Below, piece by piece: positions 57,245-64,000 of a DNA stretch of 64,000 bases (the first letter of the stretch is position 1; each line of letters begins with the position of its first letter). A model generated the notes under the pieces. The model was not told the origin of the DNA and made no database searches. It saw nothing but the letters and a program-made list of their open reading frames with translations. The translations under genes and the position numbers were made by a program. Source of the stretch: Acetobacter malorum (GTDB lineage Bacteria > Pseudomonadota > Alphaproteobacteria > Acetobacterales > Acetobacteraceae); contig NZ_LHZC01000056.1 in NCBI RefSeq assembly GCF_001580615.1, positions 62,001-126,000 of the forward strand, in the 5' to 3' direction.

Positions 57245-59041
57245 ATGTCCTCTCACGATCCGTTTCCGCGCCGCATTCTTCCTCTTCCTATTGAAGACTA
57301 TGCCCTGCTGGGGGATTGCCACACTGCGGCACTGACCGGCCGGGATGGCACTATCGACTGGCTCTGCCTGCCACGGTTTGACAGCCCGGCCTGCATGACG
57401 GCGTTGCTGGGAACAGCGGAACACGGATACTGGGCTTTACACCCAGTAGAACCCGTTCTCAGCGTGCAGCGTCGCTATCGCGAGGACACTCTGATTTTAG
57501 AAACCACATTTACCACCCAGACCGGTGAAGTGATGTTGACGGAGTGTATGCCGGTTGAGCAGGAACACCGCACGCTGATCCGCCGCGTGACGGCTGTTCG
57601 CGGACAGGTGCAGATGCGTTGCAGCCTGCGTTTGCGGTTTGACTACGGGCAAACCATCCCGTGGGTCACCAGACTGCCTGATGGAAGCGGTCTTTGCGCC
57701 ATCGCGGGACCGGATCAGGTGGTATTACGCTCCACAGTGCCGCTCCAAGGGCAGCACCTGACAACAGAAGCTATTTTTGAGGTGAAAGACGGTCAGACAG
57801 AAACCTTCGTTCTGCAACATGCCCTCTCTCACGAGCCCCTTCCTTCCGCGCTCGATGCGGAGGCCGCACTGGCCTACACCGAGCAATGGTGGCGGAACTG
57901 GTGCGCACACTGCACCTATCACGGACCATGGCGCGAGGCCGTTCTCCGCTCTCTGATCGTCCTCAAGGCACTCACCTACGCGCCAACCGGCGGGATTATT
58001 GCCGCCCCCACAACGTCTTTGCCGGAAGATCCGGGCGGTATTCGAAACTGGGATTATCGCTATTGCTGGTTGCGGGATGCCGCCCTGACCCTCTCAGCCT
58101 TTATTTCCTGCGGGTATCATACCGAGGCTCAGGCCTGGCGCGACTGGCTCCATCGCAGCATTGCGGGAGACGCCAGCCAGATTCAGATCATGTATGGCCT
58201 GTGTGGGGAGCGAAATTTACAGGAATGGACTGTTGAAAGCCTGCCCGGCTACCACAATGCCGCTCCTGTTCGTATTGGTAATGCGGCGGCGGATCAGGTG
58301 CAGCTCGATATTTACGGCATCATGGCGCACGTCGCACAGCTTGGGCGAGCCGCAAGGCTGCATAACCGCCATTCAGCCTGGGCGTTGCAAACAGAGGTCG
58401 TCAACTGGCTACAGCATATCTGGAAGCAACCTGATCAGGGCATCTGGGAAGTGCGCGGAGGCCCGAGGCAGTTTGTGCATTCCAAAGTGATGGCATGGTT
58501 CACGTTTGAGGCCTCTTTGGAGGATATGGAGCGCTACAGGCTCCCCGGCCCCAAGGAAAGCTGGACCCGGACCCGCGATGCTCTGCATGCCGATATTTGT
58601 AAAAATGGTTTTAATAAAGAGCTTGGCAGCTTTGTACAGTTTTATGGCGGCGATACGCTGGACGCGGCTTTACTGCTCCTCCCCCGGGTAGGCTTTTTGC
58701 CATATGATGACCCCCGCATTCAGCAAACCATTGCCATGATTGAAAAACACCTGCTCAAAGAGGGCTTTCTGCAAAGATACAAAACCTGCGACAATGTGGA
58801 TGGCCTGAATTCCACGGAAGGAGCCTTTCTGGCCTGCACCTTCTGGCTGGCCGATGCTTATGCGCTGTCAGGCCGACGAGAGGACGCGATAGCGTTATTT
58901 GAAAAACTGCTGAGCCTGCGGAATGATGTCGGCCTGCTGGCGGAGGAGTATGACCCACGGAACAACACGCAACTGGGCAATTTTCCGCAGGGCTTTTCCC
59001 ATCTGGCGCTTATTCATACAGCCTTAACACTTTCCGCTTAG
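57245..59041 (+). CDS. Glycoside hydrolase family 15 protein (glucoamylase/trehalase-like)
   Basis: 598 residues, no signal peptide, so cytosolic. N-terminal domain begins PIEDYALLGDCHTAALTGRDGTIDWLCLPRFDSPACMTALLG, typical of the bacterial GH15 group that includes trehalases and glucodextranase-like enzymes. The (alpha/alpha)6 barrel has GGIRNWDYRYCWLRDAALTL. Candidate catalytic acids are Glu402 (WEVRGG) and Glu567/568 (LLAEEYDP) near GNFPQGFSHLALI. The substrate, perhaps trehalose or an alpha-glucan, is not certain. AAGGAT lies 6 nt before the ATG. Confidence 0.88.
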   Translation: MSSHDPFPRRILPLPIEDYALLGDCHTAALTGRDGTIDWLCLPRFDSPACMTALLGTAEHGYWALHPVEPVLSVQRRYREDTLILETTFTTQTGEVMLTECMPVEQEHRTLIRRVTAVRGQVQMRCSLRLRFDYGQTIPWVTRLPDGSGLCAIAGPDQVVLRSTVPLQGQHLTTEAIFEVKDGQTETFVLQHALSHEPLPSALDAEAALAYTEQWWRNWCAHCTYHGPWREAVLRSLIVLKALTYAPTGGIIAAPTTSLPEDPGGIRNWDYRYCWLRDAALTLSAFISCGYHTEAQAWRDWLHRSIAGDASQIQIMYGLCGERNLQEWTVESLPGYHNAAPVRIGNAAADQVQLDIYGIMAHVAQLGRAARLHNRHSAWALQTEVVNWLQHIWKQPDQGIWEVRGGPRQFVHSKVMAWFTFEASLEDMERYRLPGPKESWTRTRDALHADICKNGFNKELGSFVQFYGGDTLDAALLLLPRVGFLPYDDPRIQQTIAMIEKHLLKEGFLQRYKTCDNVDGLNSTEGAFLACTFWLADAYALSGRREDAIALFEKLLSLRNDVGLLAEEYDPRNNTQLGNFPQGFSHLALIHTALTLSA

Positions 59042-59206
59042 TAATCATCAACAGAGCGAATCATTGCGTCGTCAAATGTTGCCTATCCGGCACATGAATG
59101 CGATGATAGGTTCACGTTAACTGATACGCAGATCCTGTTGTCCACTTTGTTTACAACCATGCGGGACCTTCTGGCGTAGTCTTATCCAGATGGTGCGAGG
59201 TTCGGC

Positions 59207-59776
59207 ATGACTCAGAGTTCACGTCGTTTTTTTCTACGTGACAAAACACAGTCCGATCATACAGAGCTGGATCAGCTCATTGGCCCTTTGACCTCCGAGC
59301 CAGCCTATCGCCGTTACCTGAAAAGCCTGACCGCATTCCGGAGAGGGGCCGAGCAGGCCATCAGTATGGTCAAATGGCCAGAGAGCCTGTCCGAGTGGGC
59401 TCCTGTGTCCCTCACCGTGATAATGCAGGCCGACCTGAAGGATCTGCAGGAAACTCACACTCCCCTGCCCGCTTTCAGCCCTCCGGCATCCATTCCGGCC
59501 CTGCTGGGTGTGCTGTATGTTCTGGAAGGCTCCTCCCTCGGCGCCCGCTTTCTGGCCAGGCAGGTTGCAGCTCTGGGATACACGCAGGATTTTGGGGCAC
59601 GGCATCTGGCAATCCAGACCGCCTCTCCCGACAACTGGCAGCACTTTCTTCGCCTTCTGGATACCGCTCCTGAATGGAATGCAGAGGCCGCAGCGGACGC
59701 TGCCCACAGTCTTTTTCGCTATGCCATTGCTGCCGTAAGGCACACAGACAGCCTTACGGAAACACCACATGGTTGA
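59207..59776 (+). CDS. bphO: Biliverdin-producing heme oxygenase
   Basis: Opens heme to biliverdin IXalpha, the chromophore of the phytochrome encoded next. 189 residues, all helical. The presumed proximal heme ligand is His18 in DKTQSDHTELDQLIG; the distal helix is ALLGVLYVLEGSSLGARFLARQV, with the conserved Gly-rich bend. Its end overlaps the bphP start by 8 nt, so the two are translationally coupled. GAGG lies 6 nt before the ATG. Confidence 0.9.
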   Translation: MTQSSRRFFLRDKTQSDHTELDQLIGPLTSEPAYRRYLKSLTAFRRGAEQAISMVKWPESLSEWAPVSLTVIMQADLKDLQETHTPLPAFSPPASIPALLGVLYVLEGSSLGARFLARQVAALGYTQDFGARHLAIQTASPDNWQHFLRLLDTAPEWNAEAAADAAHSLFRYAIAAVRHTDSLTETPHG

Positions 59777-62315
59777 ATTTGGTCAGGCAGACCTTACCAG
59801 CTGCGATAAAGAGCCCATCCATATCCCCGGCAGTATTCAGCCGCATGGCTGTTTGCTGGCCTGTGAGGGCGATACGTTCCGGGTGCGGCGTGTTTCTGCC
59901 AATGCCGCCAGCATGCTGGGGCTGGCAGGGCTGGCTCCCGGTGTCCTGCTTTCGGATTATCTGAGCGCCAGCACTTTGCACGCCCTGCGCAATGCTCTGG
60001 CTCACAGCCTCTCCCTTGGGCGGCCAGCCTATATGTTTGGCGTGCATCTTGCCGGGGCGGCTGCGTTCGATCTCTCCATCCATGTCTCTGGGGACGATAT
60101 TGTTATTGAGTGCGAGCCGGAAGGCGCGCCGGAAGACAACAGTCAGTCCGTCGCCAGCCTGCGGATGATGCTCGACCGCCTGCGCAACATGTCGGACATG
60201 GAGACCCTGTTCAGGGCCGTCGTGCGGCTGATGCGAGGCATGCTGCATTATGACCGGGTGATGATCTATCGCTTTGACCCGGACTGGTCTGGCAAGATCG
60301 TGGCGGAAGCACGGTCCTCTGTTCTTGAGAGTTTTCTGGGGCAGCATTTTCCCAGCGCCGATATTCCAGCACAGGCGCGAGATCTGTATCAGCGTGCCCT
60401 GATCCGCATGATCGGGGATGTTGGCTATACCCCAGTGCCGGTGCAGGAACTGCCGGGGCTTGGGCCGCTGGATATGTCTCTCTCCCAGTTGCGGAGCGTC
60501 TCCCCCATTCATTGTGAGTATCTGAGCAATATGGGCGTGGGGGCCTCCATGTCTATTTCCCTGATGGTGGACGGGAAATTGTGGGGCATGATTGCCTGCC
60601 ACAACTATTCCCCCAAAATCCTGACATTGGGTGAGCGCACAATCGTCAAGATTTTTGGTGAGTTTGTTGCGTTGCGAATTGTGGTGCTGCTCAGAACCAG
60701 CCGCCTGCAGGTCACCCAGCAGACTCACATCCTGATCGAAAATTTTTTGAGAGAAGCTGTCCCGATGTCGGACATGCCTTCTTACCTGCGCCAGCATATT
60801 GCCGATCTCGCTCCCCTCATCCCCTGCGATGGGATTGGTTTATGGATCAATGGCCAGTGGACCACGCACGGTAGCGCTCCCTCCGCGCCCGATGTCGTGC
60901 TGGGGCTGGTCTCCATCGCGCATGAACGCGCCGGCCACCATATCTGGCATACGGATCATCTGACCGGGCTCACCCCGGATGCAGCAGGTTTGTTGCCAGA
61001 CGTTGCTGGTGTGATGATTATCCCTATCTCTGCCCAGCCGAAGGATTATGTCTTCCTCTTCCGGCGGGAAATCCTCCAGACGCTGAATTGGGGCGGTGAC
61101 CCTAACAAAACCTATACCAACGGCCCGCTCGGCCCACGTCTGACCCCGCGCACCAGCTTTGCCATCTGGAAGGAAGAGGTGCAGAAAAAGTGCCTCCCCT
61201 GGACCGATAATAATCTGGAAGCCGCAGGACTGGTCCGCTCCGGGTTGATTGAGGTGATGGGCGCCTATCATCAGCAGCAATTAAAAGAACGCTCTCAGGC
61301 TGACACGCGCCAGCGCATGCTGAATGAAGAACTCAGCCACCGGGTGAAGAATATTCTGGCCGTCGTGCAATCTCTTATGGCGCGACCAGTGCCAGAAGGC
61401 CGCACGATGCAGGAACATTTCGTTATCCTGCAAGGACGAGTGAAGGCTCTGGCGACCGCGCATGATCAGGTCGTCCGCACTGATGGCGGCGGTCTGCTTT
61501 ATCCTCTTCTGGAAGCTGAGCTGGCCCCGTACCGGCTCCTGCCCGATACCATTACGCTTTCTGGCCCACAGATCTGGCTGACAGGCCGCGCCTTGTCCGT
61601 CATCGCGCTGATTGTGCATGAACTGGCAACCAATGCGGCAAAATATGGTGCGTTTTCCAATCGGGAGGGCCGTTTGCATGTTTCCTGGTGGCAGGATGAA
61701 GCGACGCAGGACTGGGTAATAACCTGGCAGGAAGTCGGTGGCCCACCCATCAGCAAGCCTGAGAGCAAAGGCTTTGGTTCCATTTTGCTGGACCGGGCTG
61801 TTCCGCATGAGTTGCATGGCAAAACAATAAAAGAATTTCGAACGGAAGGGCTTTTCATCCGTTTTAATCTTCCCAGCCACCATGCTGAGTTGATCACACA
61901 GGAGAACAGCACCATGCAGGAACCCCTGAAAGCAGAAGTCATGCAGGCAGACCGCGTGCGACTGCAGGACAAGAGTATCCTGATTGTGGAAGATCAGCTT
62001 TTGATTGCGATGGATGTTGAGCAGGCCCTGTCAGACCACGGTCTTTCTGATGTGCGCACAGTCTCCTCTGTTTACGAAGCCCTGCAGGCCATACGCACGC
62101 ACCATCCTGACCTTGCTCTGCTTGATTTCAATCTGGGTGATGAAACGTCGACCGACGTGGCGCGCACGCTGCGGGAGCGAGGCATCCCGTTTCTGTTTGC
62201 CACGGGTTATGCTGATCGCTCCATGATCCCCACAGAATTTCACGATGTGCCCGTAGTGCGTAAGCCCTACGCTCCCATCACTCTGATCCGGGAAATGGAA
62301 AAACTCATCGGCTGA
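59769..62315 (+). CDS. bphP: Bacteriophytochrome hybrid HWE kinase with receiver domain
   Basis: Red/far-red light sensor, cytosolic. 848 residues: PAS with the biliverdin-binding Cys12 (LTSCDKEPIHIPGSIQPHG), GAF (RVMIYRFDPDWSGKIVAE and the lock motif HFPSADIPAQARDLY), PHY (about 340-510), HWE-class kinase with His524 (EELSHRVKNILAVVQSL) and WQE in ITWQEVGG (about 651), HATPase Asn in ELATNAAKYGAF, and a C-terminal receiver with Asp786 (LALLDFNLGDETS). The fused receiver may accept the phosphate or modulate the kinase. No output DNA-binding gene lies nearby. It converges on the transporter ATPase gene after 9 nt. Confidence 0.93.
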   Translation: MVEFGQADLTSCDKEPIHIPGSIQPHGCLLACEGDTFRVRRVSANAASMLGLAGLAPGVLLSDYLSASTLHALRNALAHSLSLGRPAYMFGVHLAGAAAFDLSIHVSGDDIVIECEPEGAPEDNSQSVASLRMMLDRLRNMSDMETLFRAVVRLMRGMLHYDRVMIYRFDPDWSGKIVAEARSSVLESFLGQHFPSADIPAQARDLYQRALIRMIGDVGYTPVPVQELPGLGPLDMSLSQLRSVSPIHCEYLSNMGVGASMSISLMVDGKLWGMIACHNYSPKILTLGERTIVKIFGEFVALRIVVLLRTSRLQVTQQTHILIENFLREAVPMSDMPSYLRQHIADLAPLIPCDGIGLWINGQWTTHGSAPSAPDVVLGLVSIAHERAGHHIWHTDHLTGLTPDAAGLLPDVAGVMIIPISAQPKDYVFLFRREILQTLNWGGDPNKTYTNGPLGPRLTPRTSFAIWKEEVQKKCLPWTDNNLEAAGLVRSGLIEVMGAYHQQQLKERSQADTRQRMLNEELSHRVKNILAVVQSLMARPVPEGRTMQEHFVILQGRVKALATAHDQVVRTDGGGLLYPLLEAELAPYRLLPDTITLSGPQIWLTGRALSVIALIVHELATNAAKYGAFSNREGRLHVSWWQDEATQDWVITWQEVGGPPISKPESKGFGSILLDRAVPHELHGKTIKEFRTEGLFIRFNLPSHHAELITQENSTMQEPLKAEVMQADRVRLQDKSILIVEDQLLIAMDVEQALSDHGLSDVRTVSSVYEALQAIRTHHPDLALLDFNLGDETSTDVARTLRERGIPFLFATGYADRSMIPTEFHDVPVVRKPYAPITLIREMEKLIG

Positions 62316-62324
62316 GAAGTCTTT

Positions 62325-63086
62325 TCAGGGACAGAGATCCCACGGCACGGGGATTGTCCCAATCCGCCGTGTCGTGACCTGATACACATCCCGCACCAAA
62401 GGCTCAGCCAGCACGTCTTCTGGCACGCCGTGTGCCCGCACCGCCCCATTCTGCATCAGCACCAACTGGTCGCAAAAGCGGGCAGCCAGTGCCAGATCAT
62501 GCAGCACGACCACCACGGCCTTGCCGTCCTGGTGCGCGGCCTGCTGAAAAAGTGACATCACCATCAGCGCATGCGCCGGGTCCAGAGCCGCAACAGGCTC
62601 ATCGGCCAGCAGAATGGGTGCGTCCACACAGAGCATCCGGCACAGCGCCAGTCGGGCCAGTTCCCCGCCAGAAAGACGATTGGCCGGACGGTCCGCACTT
62701 TGTAACAGCCCCGTTTTCTCAAGAGCTTGCGTTACTTTGGGATGATGGAACGCAACAGAACCGCTTTCCCCATGCGCCAGCCTGCCAAGGGCTGCCACAT
62801 GGCGTACGCTCATGGGCGGTGGGCGCACAACCTCTTGCGGCATGAACGCAATCTGGCGCGCCCTCCAATGTGCCGGGGCTGAAGCGAGGTTCTGCTCATC
62901 AAGCTGGAGACGCCCTGTATCAGGTGCCTTCAACCCGGCGAGAACGCGCAACAGGCTACTCTTCCCTGCCCCATTGGGTCCAATCAGTCCCACTACTGTC
63001 CCACGCTCCACAGGCATCGTGACAGACCGCAGGATCTGCCGTCCGCCGAGGGAAAGAGAAACATCTGATACGTGCAGGCAGGTCAT
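62325..63086 (-). CDS. FecE/BtuD-type ABC transporter ATPase
   Basis: ATP-binding subunit for import of iron chelates, heme or cobalamin. 253 residues: Walker A GPNGAGKSS (36-44), Q-loop FMPQEVVRPPP, signature RLSGGELARLALCRML (about 138), Walker B ILLADEPVAALD, switch VVLHDLALAARF. Overlaps the permease gene by 4 nt (ATGA at 63083-63086). The family is that of FecE, BtuD and HmuV; the substrate cannot be chosen without the binding protein, which lies outside the window if it exists. Confidence 0.9.
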   Translation of the reverse strand: MTCLHVSDVSLSLGGRQILRSVTMPVERGTVVGLIGPNGAGKSSLLRVLAGLKAPDTGRLQLDEQNLASAPAHWRARQIAFMPQEVVRPPPMSVRHVAALGRLAHGESGSVAFHHPKVTQALEKTGLLQSADRPANRLSGGELARLALCRMLCVDAPILLADEPVAALDPAHALMVMSLFQQAAHQDGKAVVVVLHDLALAARFCDQLVLMQNGAVRAHGVPEDVLAEPLVRDVYQVTTRRIGTIPVPWDLCP

Positions 63087-64000
63087 ACGCCATCTTTCCG
63101 CAGCTTCAGCACCCGATGGAAGAAGACGGGCGAGCCGACAAGAGCCGTCAGAACACCAAGCTGAAGTTCTGGTCCGGATGCCGTCAATCGGACAACGTTA
63201 TCTGCCACCAGCAACAAAGCCGCCCCACCCCAGAATGACGGCCAGAGCAGGCGGGAGGGCTGGTAGCCCGTCAAACCGCGCAAGACGTGCGGCACCACCA
63301 GTCCCACAAACCCGATCGCGCCGGATACAGCCACACAGGACCCAACAGCCAGCGCTGTTCCCAGCACAACCCGCATCTGCACGCCTCGCCAGCCTGTCAG
63401 CACAAAACCCATGCTGGTGGCGACATCTTCCCCCAGTGTCAGGGCATCCAGTGCCCGGCCTGTTGTCAGCATCAGGGCAACCCCCAGCACAGCGCCGGGC
63501 AGACAGATGGCGACATCCGTAAAGGTCCGGTCTGTCAGGGAGCCCATCAGCCAGTGCATGATTTCAAAAGAAGCATACGGGCTTGGGACCAGATTCAGTG
63601 TTAGCGCTGTCAGGGCTGCCGTAAACCCGCTTAACGCCGCGCCAGCCAGCAGGAGCACCAGCACCCCTCCGTCCCCCACCAGCAGCATCAGCAACGCGAC
63701 CGCTGCAAAAGCACCGATCAACCCACCAAGCGGAAGGGCCACAAGCGAGACCTGCATCAGCCCGGTATAAAAGACGCACACAGCCCCCAGCGCTGCACCG
63801 CCCGATACCCCCAGAATACCCGGGTCTGCCAGCGGGTTGCGCATGTAGCCCTGCAAGGTTGCGCCGGAAAGACCAAGCACACCGCCCACCAGAATGCCCA
63901 GAAGCGCGCGCGGCAGACGCAACTGCTCCAGAATAATGGTGCCGGCCGTAGAACGCCCTGCTAGAACATCCTGCAAAGCCTGCATGCCAGCAATGGAGCT
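63083..64000 (-). CDS. FecCD-family ABC permease (5' end outside window)
   Basis: Inner-membrane subunit partnering the ATPase above. About 305 residues are visible, and the reading frame stays open to the right edge, so the true start is outside; the Met at 63985 is probably internal. Characteristic FecCD motifs are LRLPRALLGILVGGVLGLSGATLQGYMRNPLADPGILGVSGGAALGA, GWRGVQMRV and FVGLVVPHVLRGLTG. About seven or eight hydrophobic segments are in the visible part. Confidence 0.9.
   Translation of the reverse strand, partial: SSIAGMQALQDVLAGRSTAGTIILEQLRLPRALLGILVGGVLGLSGATLQGYMRNPLADPGILGVSGGAALGAVCVFYTGLMQVSLVALPLGGLIGAFAAVALLMLLVGDGGVLVLLLAGAALSGFTAALTALTLNLVPSPYASFEIMHWLMGSLTDRTFTDVAICLPGAVLGVALMLTTGRALDALTLGEDVATSMGFVLTGWRGVQMRVVLGTALAVGSCVAVSGAIGFVGLVVPHVLRGLTGYQPSRLLWPSFWGGAALLLVADNVVRLTASGPELQLGVLTALVGSPVFFHRVLKLRKDGV

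Overview
The window reads as chromosomal DNA of an acetic acid bacterium (Acetobacteraceae; Acetobacter or a close relative). That placement is an inference from several things: gene families and gene order of the alphaproteobacterial type (dnaA next to rpsT; mutM/ubiE/coaBC/dut; an NepR/PhyR/EcfG general stress locus), a glycerol catabolic cluster, TonB-receptor and phytochrome genes typical of the group, an IS5-family transposase remnant of the kind common in Gluconobacter/Acetobacter, and an even, moderately GC-rich composition. Almost all of the window is dense housekeeping and physiology. The one clear compositional break is at about 35-39.5 kb.

Layout. 0-8 kb: the 5' part of dnaA, rpsT, possible DnaA boxes, mutM, then an ubiE-coaBC-dut run leading into a two-gene ABC transporter with a duplicated permease. 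8-18 kb: msrA, valS, a TolC-type outer-membrane factor, tRNA-Cys, a short-chain dehydrogenase, a GNAT-like protein, nrdR-nusB-thiL and a PCuAC-like protein. 18-25 kb: glycerol uptake and oxidation (glpK, glpF, glpD, glpR) directly behind recQ and an OmpA-like lipoprotein. 25-33 kb: cydDC, then the general stress response locus (a sensor kinase, nepR, an EcfG-type sigma factor, a second ECF sigma factor and divergent phyR). 33-35 kb: an ABC-F ATPase and tRNA-Val(CAC).

Downstream of tRNA-Val, at 35-39.2 kb, lies a small foreign-looking patch. It holds a hypothetical gene with its 5' end inside an IS terminus, a decayed IS5-family element with recognisable terminal inverted repeats, and an AT-rich gene for a phage-tail-like SGNH hydrolase. 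From 39.5 kb the core resumes: a glutathione S-transferase, a response regulator, an L,D-transpeptidase, a cation/proton antiporter, rsmB and guaB, then mntR/mntH and a TonB-dependent receptor. The last part carries a 2021-residue protein that combines a transglutaminase-like domain, a DUF4011-type superfamily 1 helicase, a PD-(D/E)XK (Vsr-like) nuclease and DUF3320. It is followed by a GH15 glycosidase, a heme oxygenase plus bacteriophytochrome hybrid kinase, and a cobalamin/iron-chelate type ABC transporter that runs off the right edge.

How the parts fit together. GlpF, GlpK and GlpD take glycerol to dihydroxyacetone phosphate under GlpR control. The stress locus is a partner-switching circuit (kinase, PhyR, NepR, EcfG). 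BphO supplies biliverdin to BphP, whose HWE kinase belongs to the same broad class as kinases that feed PhyR in other alphaproteobacteria. MntR and MntH handle manganese, possibly with the adjacent TonB receptor. The most unusual object is the large helicase-nuclease at 51-57 kb, a stand-alone candidate for genome defence or nucleic acid surveillance, with a perfect inverted repeat just upstream of its start.
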